A DNA stretch of 64,000 nucleotides, taken from the NCBI RefSeq assembly GCF_002101375.1, contig NZ_CP015207.1, forward strand, positions 851,001 to 915,000, read 5' to 3'. The translations under genes were made by a program, and so were the position numbers. The notes below the pieces were generated by a model. The model did no database searches. It worked only from the letters and a program-made list of their open reading frames with translations, and was not told the DNA's origin. Of the stretch, positions 54,655 through 64,000 are shown one piece after another. How positions within the stretch are numbered: the first letter of the stretch is position 1; each line of letters starts with the position of its first letter. This DNA comes from Sporosarcina ureae (GTDB lineage Bacteria; Bacillota; Bacilli; Bacillales_A; Planococcaceae).

Positions 54655-56365
54655 TGCGTTCCACCTTCTTCGCGATTTCCCGCCACACAGAGCGATGAGC
54701 TTCCACATTGTCTGCACGCACTGTTGCCACTTCAATAATTCGTAGATTAGTCCTCTTATCGGTTTGCATTGCCTGTTCGAATGCTTGTATCGTATCTACC
54801 GCATCATACTGCGCTTCATACATTGCTGCGATATGATGGAATGTTAAATTTGTGGGGGTTCCAAATAATTGCTCATAATGGTGTTCAATAGACGCTTGCG
54901 GTAAATAGGAAAATATCCCGCCACCGTTGTTATTAATCAGAACGATTGTCAAATCGGTTTGCTGTAAACGGGAAATAATCAATCCGTTGATATCATGCAA
55001 AAAAGCTAAATCTCCAATCAATAAATAGGTCTTGCGTTTACGCCCTTCTTGAATACCTAGAGCAGTCGAGACTACCCCGTCAATCCCATTTGTTCCTCTA
55101 TTGCAGAACAATGAAATATCGCGGTTTGTCTTTTGGAAATGCGTATCCACATCTCGAATCGGCATACTGCTGCTACAGACTACATCCGATCCATCCGGTA
55201 AGTTGGCAATGAATTGACGAACGAAGTGACCTTCGTCTTGATTGAAATGTTCATCGTCATTCATGACATCTGTGGAAATTTGATTGGCTTCAGTCCACTG
55301 TTTCGTATACTTTGTTCGCTCACGTGGTAGATATATTTGCTGCCACATACTCTCTGCACTCACTTGTAAATGATGGGTAGTCAGACCAATCGGATCACGA
55401 TAGTTTGGTGAGTCATCGATCACGATATACGTTTCTGGACAACTCTTCTTCAAAAACAACAATAATGGTTTAGAGATGGGTTGCGGGCCGAATCGTATGA
55501 CGCAATCAGGTCGCACTTTTTCGACAAACACTTCACTTTTCAGTAACGCATCATACTGATCAATACAAAGATCGTTACAATCTGAAGGCACTTGTGAGCG
55601 CAGATTGGACAGTGGATCGCATAGTACGGGCCATTGAAGCGCTTTAGCAAAGTCCCAGAAACAGTTCTTATCTAAAGTTGTCGCTAGCTCGCCCATAACG
55701 AGTATGCCTTTTTTCGATTGTGTAATGGCCGTTTCGAGTACTCTTGCCATTTCTTCTGTTACAGCCAAGTTCCCTACCAACTGTTGCTGGAATCGACTGA
55801 CTTGCGCAGTTGCTTGTAAATCAATAAGTAACGGCTCTCGAAACGGTACATTTAAATGAACAGGTCCTTGTGGTGCAGTTTTCGCAACGGAAAGTAGTCT
55901 AACGGCACGTTGTTCCATATATCGTAAAATGTCTTCTCGATTTTCAGGCACAGGGAAATCGACACTATCTTTAACGTGCTCTCCGAACATGCGAATTTGA
56001 TCGATTGCTTGTGGAGCACCGACTTCACGTAATTCATGCGGACGGTCCGCTGTGATGACGATCAACGGCAATCTTGCATAAAAAGCTTCTGTCACTGCAG
56101 GATGATAGTTCGATGCAGCTGTTCCTGATGTACATAGTAAAATCACCGGTTGTCCAGTCGCCTTCACTAATCCAAGTGCGTAAAAAGCTGCGGAGCGCTC
56201 ATCGGTATGCATATAGGTCTGCATACCCTCAGAGTTCGTTAGCGCATACGCGAGTGGTGTTGATCTGGATCCGGGACTAATAACCGCTCTATTGGCTCCT
56301 TGCCGTATAAGAGCATCTGTTAAACGAAGCACATAACTCGTTAATCCTGTTTCATGATCATTCAT
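54644..56365 (-). CDS. menD: SEPHCHC synthase (MenD)
   Basis: 573 residues, thiamine diphosphate enzyme. The catalytic-Glu region GSRSTPLAYAL is N-terminal; the ThDP motif GDLAFLHDINGL with INNNGGGIFSYLPQ lies near residues 430-465. It joins 2-oxoglutarate and isochorismate. Overlaps menF by eight bases and menH by eleven, showing a compact operon. Confidence 0.95.
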   Translation of the reverse strand: MNDHETGLTSYVLRLTDALIRQGANRAVISPGSRSTPLAYALTNSEGMQTYMHTDERSAAFYALGLVKATGQPVILLCTSGTAASNYHPAVTEAFYARLPLIVITADRPHELREVGAPQAIDQIRMFGEHVKDSVDFPVPENREDILRYMEQRAVRLLSVAKTAPQGPVHLNVPFREPLLIDLQATAQVSRFQQQLVGNLAVTEEMARVLETAITQSKKGILVMGELATTLDKNCFWDFAKALQWPVLCDPLSNLRSQVPSDCNDLCIDQYDALLKSEVFVEKVRPDCVIRFGPQPISKPLLLFLKKSCPETYIVIDDSPNYRDPIGLTTHHLQVSAESMWQQIYLPRERTKYTKQWTEANQISTDVMNDDEHFNQDEGHFVRQFIANLPDGSDVVCSSSMPIRDVDTHFQKTNRDISLFCNRGTNGIDGVVSTALGIQEGRKRKTYLLIGDLAFLHDINGLIISRLQQTDLTIVLINNNGGGIFSYLPQASIEHHYEQLFGTPTNLTFHHIAAMYEAQYDAVDTIQAFEQAMQTDKRTNLRIIEVATVRADNVEAHRSVWREIAKKVERIDD

Positions 56366-57734
56366 GTAAACGGCCTCCGAGCGCGCGTAACACGGGACGG
56401 AATTTCACCCATGTTTCCGCATATTCTTCCGTTGGTGTAGAATCGGCTACAATACCTCCGCCAGCATATAAATATGCCTCATTGCCAGTTAGCAGTCCAG
56501 ACCGAATGGCCACTGCAAACTCTCCATTACCCGCAGAATCCGCCCAACCAATCGGCCCGGCATAAAAGCCACGGTCCATTTGCTCTTCTTCGCGAATGAT
56601 TTCGAGCGCTTTCTGACGTGGAACTCCACCTAGAGCAGGCGTTGGATGAAGTGCTTCTACTAGACGGAATATATCCTGATCCTTCGCAAGCTCGCCTTCA
56701 ACCGGTGTGAATAAATGCTGTATATCTCGTACTTTCAAAAGCTTTGGTGTTTTATTGACTTGTAGTGATGTGCAAAAACCCGAGAAGACTTGCGTAATCA
56801 TATCGACTACATATTGATGTTCTTCACGGTTTTTCTTATCTCGTAACAACACTTCCCCAAGTCGCTGATCTTCTTGAGCCGTTTTTCCGCGTTCAATAGA
56901 ACCCGCTACACAAGCTGAATACGCATGTCCCTTATAAATTTCAACCAATCTCTCTGGCGTTGCACCGAAGAACATTTCCTTCCCAATTTGCAGACCAAAG
57001 TGATAACTAGCAGACTGTTCATTCGTAATCGTATGCAACGCAGCAGCCTTTTGGAATTCTTCTTCGAACGTCAGTTTAATTTTACGTGCAATGACTACTT
57101 TCTCTGCCTCTTGCGCTTTAATATGCGATGTCACGTGCTCTACAGCGTCCATATAGCGGTCCGTAGCCAATTCTGTCTGCTTGATTACGCTCGGCTTTCC
57201 TTGGAACGTGAATTCGTCAACCTGTGCAATATGAATCAAGCGGTCACGTTCTTGACGCAACGCTTCAAAGTCTGCTGCGGTTTGCGGTTCATCCGTAATA
57301 TAATTAATCGATACATACGTTTTACCTTTTTCGATTTTCAGTTGGAATAAAGGCACAGTAAAATAAGCAGCTGGAAAAGCGTTCCACTCATCGTCTTGGC
57401 GGGTGTGAGGATCAAAAGAAAACCCTCCAAACAACACCGGATCGACATCTTTTTCTTCCTTAATCAAACCTTCACATAACGTTGCCCATTGTGAAGAAAT
57501 CGACTGAAAACGATCCTTCTCCGCTGTTAGAACTGTAGCCTGACCCAAACCGACAAGTTTTACTGTCTTGTCTGCATTTTGCCAGAAGAAACGATGCTCA
57601 CCATAATGTGAAAAGCCTGCTTCAAAAAAAGCAAGCGGACTAAGCGTTTCCACTTCCAATGTTTCCGTAAAAAAACGAGATTCAGCGCCTGTTGCCGGAA
57701 CCGTCTTCTCTCGATCGGTCAATTTCCGAATCAT
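56358..57734 (-). CDS. menF: Menaquinone-specific isochorismate synthase
   Basis: 458 residues with the chorismate-binding domain in the C-terminal half: KVVIARKI (Lys base), ATPERLVEI, ACVAGSIERGKT, LHPTPALGGVP, and YAGPIGWADSAGNGEFAVAIRS. It turns chorismate into isochorismate, first step of the pathway. ATG 57734 follows GAAGGAGAGAG. First gene of menFDHBE; divergent menA across 237 bp. Confidence 0.94.
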   Translation of the reverse strand: MIRKLTDREKTVPATGAESRFFTETLEVETLSPLAFFEAGFSHYGEHRFFWQNADKTVKLVGLGQATVLTAEKDRFQSISSQWATLCEGLIKEEKDVDPVLFGGFSFDPHTRQDDEWNAFPAAYFTVPLFQLKIEKGKTYVSINYITDEPQTAADFEALRQERDRLIHIAQVDEFTFQGKPSVIKQTELATDRYMDAVEHVTSHIKAQEAEKVVIARKIKLTFEEEFQKAAALHTITNEQSASYHFGLQIGKEMFFGATPERLVEIYKGHAYSACVAGSIERGKTAQEDQRLGEVLLRDKKNREEHQYVVDMITQVFSGFCTSLQVNKTPKLLKVRDIQHLFTPVEGELAKDQDIFRLVEALHPTPALGGVPRQKALEIIREEEQMDRGFYAGPIGWADSAGNGEFAVAIRSGLLTGNEAYLYAGGGIVADSTPTEEYAETWVKFRPVLRALGGRLHE

Positions 57735-57971
57735 CCCACTCTCTCCTTCTCATCGTGCAATATGTTTTTCGACAATTTACGCTCAGACTTCATTTCTCTG
57801 AACAATAAGTACCTCTATTCTAGCACATTGGACGCTGTACTTAATATATAATGTCTCGCTGTATAGGAGCGCATTCGACAATTATATTTTGCAGTCATCT
57901 CTTCTTACCTAACTGCTTGTTTTTGTTGTATACTATCAGATGATGATTACATATATAAGGAGAGATTACCC

Positions 57972-58883
57972 GTGCAACACACAATAGAAACCGATACCGG
58001 CTGGCGAGTTTGGTGGCAGCTAACGCGCCCACACACATTGACTGCTGCTTTTGCACCTGTCTTTTTAGGGACCATGATTGCGTTACAATACGGACCACTT
58101 CATTTCCCGTTATTTTTAGCGATGCTTGTAGCAAGTTTATTTTTACAGATGGCTACGAATATGTTCAATGAATACTATGATTTCAAACGAGGACTCGACG
58201 ATGAACACTCGATCGGTATTGGCGGTACGATCGTCCGGAACGGCGTACAACCAAAAACCGTATTAAATTTAGCACTCATTCTGTATGGCTTATCTGTTCT
58301 CCTAGGCATTTACATTTGCATGGAAACTTCTTGGTGGCTTGCCGTCGTAGGTTCTGTTGCCATGCTGATTGGCTATTTGTATACTGGCGGACCCTATCCG
58401 ATTGCTTATACCCCATTCGGCGAGCTGGTTTCTGGATTTATTATGGGCATGCTATTAATTTTAATTGCATTCTATATTCAAACAGGAACTGTCACTGGCA
58501 ATGCCATATTGCTTTCTGTACCGAGCATGCTTTTAGTAGGTGCGATTATGTTAGCAAACAATATTCGGGATATTGTACAAGATACTAAGGGTGGCAGAAA
58601 AACCATGGCAATTCTTATAGGTCGAAATAATGCTGTAACGATATTGGCAATGTTTTTCATCGTGTCGTATGGATGGATCATTGCACTTGTCGTGACAGGT
58701 CATGTGTCTGCATGGGCATTACTCGTACTACTGAGTATTCCCAAACCGTTACATGCTACGAAAACCTTCCGAAAGTATGAACAACCTATTCAAGTCATGC
58801 CTGCGATGAAGGATACTGGCGTTACCAACACGCTGTTTGGCCTGCTTCTCGGTATCGGCATTCTCATCGCTCACTTCATCTGA
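57972..58883 (+). CDS. menA: 1,4-dihydroxy-2-naphthoate polyprenyltransferase
   Basis: 303 residues with eight or nine membrane segments of the UbiA superfamily. The two Asp-rich motifs are NEYYDFKRGLDDE (near residue 70) and NNIRDIVQDTKGGRKT (near residue 197), binding Mg and prenyl diphosphate. It attaches the isoprenoid chain, giving demethylmenaquinone. GTG 57972 follows AAGGAGAG. Divergent from the other men genes. Confidence 0.95.
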   Translation: MQHTIETDTGWRVWWQLTRPHTLTAAFAPVFLGTMIALQYGPLHFPLFLAMLVASLFLQMATNMFNEYYDFKRGLDDEHSIGIGGTIVRNGVQPKTVLNLALILYGLSVLLGIYICMETSWWLAVVGSVAMLIGYLYTGGPYPIAYTPFGELVSGFIMGMLLILIAFYIQTGTVTGNAILLSVPSMLLVGAIMLANNIRDIVQDTKGGRKTMAILIGRNNAVTILAMFFIVSYGWIIALVVTGHVSAWALLVLLSIPKPLHATKTFRKYEQPIQVMPAMKDTGVTNTLFGLLLGIGILIAHFI

Positions 58884-58898
58884 ATAAACTATCTCCAC

Positions 58899-58932
58899 AA
58901 CGTCCACACTGAAAAAGGTGGACGTTTTTTTG
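58899..58932 (+). terminator. menA terminator
   Basis: AACGTCCAC pairs with GTGGACGTT, ending in TTTTTTT. Confidence 0.9.
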
Positions 58933-59040
58933 TTGTAGAGGTTTACTATAGCTTGTAAACAGGGAAAGACTGAAATAAGAAAGCTTTCTCGGACTTTATC
59001 GGTCAACTAAGAAAGCCACATAGAAAGGGTCGTGACTATA

Positions 59041-59781
59041 TTGTTAACAACTAAACAAATTCAACAACTCGAAAAAGAATTACGAGCTATGGAAGAACGT
59101 TTGACTGAAACAGAAAACGAGACGGAGATTGTAAAGACTGCACAAGAAGATGTAGGCGAATTATCCATGTATGATAATCACCCCGCTGATATGGGAACAG
59201 AATTATATGAGCGTGAAAAGGACATGGCACTCAATACACACGCAGAAGGTGAGCTAGAAAAAGTTCAGAACGCGCTACAAGCCATGCAGGACGGCACTTA
59301 TGGCAAATGTGAAGTCTGTGGTAAGGAAATACAATTTGAGCGCTTAGAAGCAATCCCTTACACGACTGTGTGTATTGATGACGCGAAAAAAGATGTTCCA
59401 ACTGATCGACCGGTTGAAGAGGATTTATTAATCATGGCAGATCCTAATTCATTTGCAGCACGAAGGGAAGGAGACGCAATAGATTACGAAGATAGCTTCC
59501 AGGAAATCGCACAATCAGGAACATCTGAAACACCTTCAGACTTCTCAGGCAATAAAAATCGAGACTACGGTGATCTGTACGATGAAGAAAATGAAGATAG
59601 TGTAGAAGAATACGAAGAGTTTGCAGTGTCTGACATTACCGGTGAACCAGCTGGGTTTGTACGCACTGCAGAAGCGATAGAATATGAAGAGGAGTTGGAT
59701 GTGGAAGGGATTGAATCACCATTAGGTGACATCCCTTATAAAGAAAGTGACAGCTATATTGATGCAGAGAAAGATAAGTAA
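59041..59781 (+). CDS. yteA: TraR/DksA-type zinc-finger protein, YteA-like
   Basis: 246 residues. The N-terminal coiled coil (LTTKQIQQLEKELRAMEER) is followed by YGKCEVCGKEIQFERLEAIPYTTVC, a degenerate DksA/TraR zinc finger with three cysteines, then an acidic tail of over 100 residues. This matches the YteA family. TTG 59041 gives the family start MLTTKQ; GTG 59032 overlaps the AAAGGG site. It may act on RNA polymerase as DksA does, but this is only fold-based. Confidence 0.85.
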   Translation: MLTTKQIQQLEKELRAMEERLTETENETEIVKTAQEDVGELSMYDNHPADMGTELYEREKDMALNTHAEGELEKVQNALQAMQDGTYGKCEVCGKEIQFERLEAIPYTTVCIDDAKKDVPTDRPVEEDLLIMADPNSFAARREGDAIDYEDSFQEIAQSGTSETPSDFSGNKNRDYGDLYDEENEDSVEEYEEFAVSDITGEPAGFVRTAEAIEYEEELDVEGIESPLGDIPYKESDSYIDAEKDK

Positions 59782-59784
59782 TTA

Positions 59785-59832
59785 AAAAAAGAGTAAGTCC
59801 CACATGCGTTCATTGTAGGGCTTACTCTTTTG
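59785..59832. terminator. Terminator after the YteA-like gene
   Basis: AAAGAGTAAG-CCC pairs with GGG-CTTACTCTTT. The following 180 bases (59833-60016) show no gene. Confidence 0.85.
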
Positions 59833-60016
59833 CATGTACTTTCGTTCCTTAACTTCACTAGCCGTTGCGTACTATCAAGTACCAGTTTGAGGACAGATAG
59901 CAGTAGCGTGACAACTTTTTCAAATAGCAGTGCATAAATTGTCAACACGACTCTACACTATTGCAAAGCCTTGTACTCCCCTCAGCTGCTTCCTACATAA
60001 CTTATATCGGATAATA

Positions 60017-60052
60017 GAAAAAGGTATTGCACAGTTGTGCAATACCTTTTTA
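60017..60052 (-). terminator. Terminator of the rRNA-tRNA operon
   Basis: AAAAAGGTATTGCACA and its exact complement around GTTG, with T run on the minus strand right after the last tRNA. Confidence 0.93.
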
Positions 60053-60056
60053 TGTA

Positions 60057-60128
60057 TGACCCCTACGGGATTCGAACCCGTGATACCGCCGTGAAAGGGC
60101 GGTGTCTTAACCGCTTGACCAAGGGGCC
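60057..60128 (-). tRNA. tRNA-Glu (TTC)
   Basis: Cloverleaf with anticodon loop CTTTCAC; T-loop GGTTCGAATCC. CCA is not encoded. Last tRNA of the operon. Confidence 0.95.
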
Positions 60129-60135
60129 AAAATTA

Positions 60136-60226
60136 TGGCGGAGAAGGAGGGATTCGAACCCTCGCACCGCTTTCGCGATCTACACCCTTAGCAGGGGCGC
60201 CTCTTGAGCCACTTGAGTACTTCCCC
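60136..60226 (-). tRNA. tRNA-Ser (GCT)
   Basis: Class II tRNA with long variable arm (TCGCGAAAGCG); anticodon loop centre TGCTA; CCA encoded. Confidence 0.94.
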
Positions 60227-60233
60227 ATAAAAA

Positions 60234-60308
60234 TGGCTCCGCAGGTAAGACTCGAACTTACGACCGATCGGTTAACAGCCGATTGCTCTACCACTGAGCT
60301 ACTGCGGA
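60234..60308 (-). tRNA. tRNA-Asn (GTT)
   Basis: Anticodon stem-loop CGGCTGTTAACCG; CCA encoded. Confidence 0.95.
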
Positions 60309-60309
60309 A

Positions 60310-60386
<77 letters not shown>

Positions 60387-60390
60387 CTAT

Positions 60391-60464
60391 TGGAGCGGGT
60401 GGGGAGAATCGAACTCCCATCATCAGCTTGGAAGGCTGAGGTTTTACCACTAAACTACACCCGC
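60391..60464 (-). tRNA. tRNA-Gly (TCC)
   Basis: Anticodon loop CTTCCAA between CAGC and GCTG; CCA encoded. Confidence 0.95.
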
Positions 60465-60469
60465 AATTA

Positions 60470-60545
60470 TGGTGGCTCAGGACGGAATCGAACCGCCGAC
60501 ACAAGGATTTTCAGTCCTTTGCTCTACCAACTGAGCTACTGAGCC
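60470..60545 (-). tRNA. tRNA-Phe (GAA)
   Basis: Anticodon stem-loop GGACTGAAAATCC; CCA encoded. Confidence 0.95.
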
Positions 60546-60592
60546 ACATTTGTTACTTCCATAAAGACGCTTTTCTAAGCGTATGTATAAAA

Positions 60593-60668
60593 TGGCGGTC
60601 CCGACGGGAATCGAACCCGCGATCTCCTGCGTGACAGGCAGGCATGTTAACCGCTACACCACGGGACC
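60593..60668 (-). tRNA. tRNA-Asp (GTC)
   Basis: Anticodon loop CTGTCAC between CTGC and GCAG; CCA encoded. In B. subtilis trnB the order after Asp is Phe-His-Gly; here it is Phe-Gly. Confidence 0.95.
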
Positions 60669-60669
60669 T

Positions 60670-60744
<75 letters not shown>

Positions 60745-60834
60745 ACAATGCAAATGTTTCTTTATTAAGAACTTAACGCCTTTATTATCTTAACATAACT
60801 ACTTAGTAAAGTAAAGCTAATGTTGAAGAAAATA

Positions 60835-60927
60835 TGGCGGAGGAAGAGGGATTCGAACCCCCGCGGGCTTTAACACCCCTGTCGGTTTTCAAGACCGATC
60901 CCTTCAGCCGGGCTTGGGTATTCCTCC
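60835..60927 (-). tRNA. tRNA-Ser (TGA)
   Basis: Class II tRNA; anticodon stem-loop CGGTCTTGAAAACCG; long variable arm; CCA encoded. Confidence 0.94.
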
Positions 60928-60942
60928 GTAAAATAAATAATC

Positions 60943-61019
60943 TGGTGGACCTTGCAGGACTCGAACCTGCGACCGGACGGTTATGAGCCGTCTGCTCTAA
61001 CCAACTGAGCTAAAGGTCC
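60943..61019 (-). tRNA. tRNA-Ile2 (CAT, expected lysidine-modified)
   Basis: Anticodon CAT in CGGCTCATAACCG, acceptor GGACCTT. The body (TAGCTCAGTTGGTTAGAGCA) and position in the cluster match the B. subtilis Ile2 tRNA, read as AUA after lysidine modification; automatic tools may label it Met. Confidence 0.85.
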
Positions 61020-61025
61020 TTAGGA

Positions 61026-61099
61026 TAGCGGCGGAGGGATTTGAACCCCCGACCCTACGGGTATGAACCGTATGCTCTAGCCAACTGAGCTACGCCGCT
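61026..61099 (-). tRNA. Elongator tRNA-Met (CAT)
   Basis: Anticodon stem-loop ACGGTTCATACCCGT; acceptor AGCGGCG/CGCCGCT. CCA is not encoded (TCC follows the discriminator). Confidence 0.92.
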
Positions 61100-61125
61100 G
61101 CAATTAGTCAGTCATGTAAATTTAT

Positions 61126-61201
61126 TGGTGGAGCCTAACGGGATCGAACCGTTGACCTCCTGCGTGCAAGGCAGGCGCTCTCCCAGCTGAGCTAAGGCCC
61201 C
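61126..61201 (-). tRNA. tRNA-Ala (TGC)
   Basis: Anticodon loop CTTGCAC between CTGC and GCAG; CCA encoded. Confidence 0.95.
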
Positions 61202-61207
61202 AATAAG

Positions 61208-61284
61208 TGGTCGGGAAGACAGGATTCGAACCTGCGACCCCTTGGTCCCAAACCAAGTGCTCTACCAAGCTGAGCTACTTCCCG
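61208..61284 (-). tRNA. tRNA-Pro (TGG)
   Basis: Anticodon stem-loop TTGGTTTGGGACCAA; CCA encoded. Confidence 0.95.
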
Positions 61285-61315
61285 ACTATATGCAATAGTG
61301 ATTTCATTTAAAATA

Positions 61316-61392
<77 letters not shown>

Positions 61393-61408
61393 ATTCTATA
61401 AAATTAAT

Positions 61409-61497
61409 TGGTGCCGAGAACCGGAATCGAACCGGTACGGTAGTCACCTACCGCAGGATTTTAAGTCCTGTGCGTCTGCCAGTTCCGCCACCCCGGC
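61409..61497 (-). tRNA. tRNA-Leu (TAA)
   Basis: Class II with long variable arm; anticodon stem-loop AGGACTTAAAATCCT; CCA encoded. Confidence 0.95.
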
Positions 61498-61513
61498 AAG
61501 AGTGGAAATTAAA

Positions 61514-61585
61514 AGCGGAAGACGGGATTCGAACCCGCGACCCCGACCTTGGCAAGGTCGTATTCTACCACTGAACTACTTCCGC
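61514..61585 (-). tRNA. tRNA-Gly (GCC)
   Basis: Anticodon stem-loop GACCTTGCCAAGGTC; acceptor GCGGAAG/CTTCCGC; CCA not encoded (TTT follows). Confidence 0.95.
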
Positions 61586-61593
61586 ATAAGAAA

Positions 61594-61675
61594 TGCGGGT
61601 GAAGGGAGTCGAACCCCCACGCCCGAAGGCACTAGATCCTAAGTCTAGCGTGTCTGCCAGTTCCACCACACCCGC
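61594..61675 (-). tRNA. tRNA-Leu (TAG)
   Basis: Class II; anticodon stem-loop TAGACTTAGGATCTA; variable arm GTGCCTTCGGGCG; CCA not encoded. Confidence 0.95.
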
Positions 61676-61697
61676 GATATGTTTCGGCAAAAAATAA

Positions 61698-61773
61698 TGG
61701 TGAGCCGTACAGGATTCGAACCTGTGACCCTCTGATTAAAAGTCAGATGCTCTACCAACTGAGCTAACGGCTC
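61698..61773 (-). tRNA. tRNA-Lys (TTT)
   Basis: Anticodon stem-loop CTGACTTTTAATCAG; CCA encoded. Confidence 0.95.
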
Positions 61774-61781
61774 GTACTAAG

Positions 61782-61857
<76 letters not shown>

Positions 61858-61870
61858 AGGTGTAGAAATA

Positions 61871-61946
61871 TGGTGGAGGATGACGGGCTCGAACCGCCGA
61901 CCCCCTGCTTGTAAGGCAGGTGCTCTCCCAGCTGAGCTAATCCTCC
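61871..61946 (-). tRNA. tRNA-Val (TAC)
   Basis: Anticodon loop CTTACAA between CTGC and GCAG; CCA encoded. First tRNA after 5S. Confidence 0.95.
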
Positions 61947-62035
61947 TGGGTATAATGTTAATTTAGTATGTTCTTATTCTTTTTGATCACTAGATTATGT
62001 ATAAAACATTCAGCATCGATCGTTAGAAAAGAATT

Positions 62036-62151
62036 GCCTGGCGACGTCTTACTCTCACAGGGGGAAACCCCCAACTACCATCAGCGCTGAAGAGCTTAAC
62101 TTCCGTGTTCGGTATGGGAACGGGTGTGACCTCTTCGCCATCGTCACCAGA
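62036..62151 (-). rRNA. 5S ribosomal RNA
   Basis: 116 bases beginning TCTGGTGACGATGG and ending GTCGCCAGGC, with the conserved ACACCCGTTCCCATACCGAA core. Ends placed by pairing of the terminal helix. Confidence 0.95.
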
Positions 62152-62423
62152 CTATGTATCCTCGTTCTTGAGGACATTTATTATTATAACACTTGTTATA
62201 CTTAATGCAAGCATTATTTTAAATATTTTTTCGAGTAAAGCTTGTTCACTCAAAACTGTATAAAAGACATTGATGTAGTTCAAGTAACTACTTTTTAGTT
62301 TGTCCAGCCTCAGCGGCCAGATGCTCGGGTCATAAGTCAAAGCTACTGCGTGGCAGAAAACGCCACTTCGCATCTTCGCCTTATACCAGTCGCATCTAGG
62401 CGGCCACTTCGGCTTTTCATAAT
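62152..62423 (-). other. Long, structured 23S-5S spacer
   Basis: About 272 bases separate 23S from 5S, against some 55 in B. subtilis (recalled). Near 62310-62404 the arms GCGGCC-AGATGC and GCATCTAGGCGGCC pair around a second stem TGGC-GAAAAC-GCCA. It has no rRNA or tRNA match that I recognise. Confidence 0.5.

Positions 62424-64000
<1,577 letters not shown>

Overview
The window looks like chromosomal DNA of a low-to-moderate-GC, spore-lineage Bacillales bacterium. Gene content and protein style suggest Planococcaceae, perhaps Sporosarcina or a relative; this is inference, not a database match. Supporting signs are the SAM-riboswitch metK gene divergent from pckA, the ytmA/ytkD/dps neighbourhood as in Bacillus subtilis, a menFDHBE cluster, a YteA-type DksA-like protein, a YjfB-type small protein, and a long tRNA cluster behind 23S-5S whose order closely follows B. 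subtilis trnB.

Layout. 1-2.8 kb: glycine betaine ABC transporter (binding protein, permease, ATPase). 2.8-5.9 kb: cobT, a ferritin, a CWC cysteine-rich protein, a small membrane protein and a DUF697-type GTPase; nearly all of these, and the betaine ATPase, carry single-base frame breaks. 6-13 kb: DUF420 membrane protein, a LysR regulator divergent from an EamA exporter, a chemoreceptor, a broken uspA, a lipoprotein and an SLH-NlpC/P60 wall hydrolase. 13.4-21.5 kb: argCJBD operon, fabI, brnQ and a solitary argH. 21.6-32.4 kb: cation efflux operon with an RNA methylase-like enzyme, leucyl aminopeptidase, small proteins, a type III polyketide synthase/methyltransferase pair, secreted nuclease, tandem fluoride channels and a hydrolase that has lost its serine nucleophile. 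32.4-42.9 kb: gamma carbonic anhydrase, Fur-boxed iron(III) transporter, YitT protein, FbpA-family small protein, TetR-MFS pair, a degenerate M50-like membrane protein coupled to a DUF3891 protein. 42.9-51.5 kb: metK, pckA, hydrolase, NUDIX, malic enzyme, YjfB, Dps, YidD and a Zur-boxed zinc-binding lipoprotein. 51.5-59.8 kb: menaquinone genes menE-B-H-D-F (minus) with divergent menA, then the YteA-like gene. 60-64 kb: minus-strand ribosomal operon end, with 23S (partial), 5S and 20 tRNAs.

How the parts fit. Several modules are self-contained: arginine biosynthesis, menaquinone biosynthesis from chorismate to demethylmenaquinone, betaine uptake, ferric iron and zinc uptake with metal-repressor boxes, and alkylpyrone synthesis plus methylation. 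metK and pckA are divergent, with metK under a full SAM-I riboswitch with its own terminator.

The less ordinary material is: a local cluster of about ten single-base indels (1.8-5.2 kb) across both strands; three copies of a roughly 145-bp repeat bounded by inverted ends; a protein that looks like a site-2 protease without its HExxH motif; a serine-less alpha/beta hydrolase; decayed genes (uspA, a luciferase-like monooxygenase, an unidentified remnant before the FbpA-like gene); a structured element upstream of the wall hydrolase; and an unusually long, foldable 23S-5S spacer. I did not find a convincing phage, plasmid, CRISPR, toxin-antitoxin or defence system.
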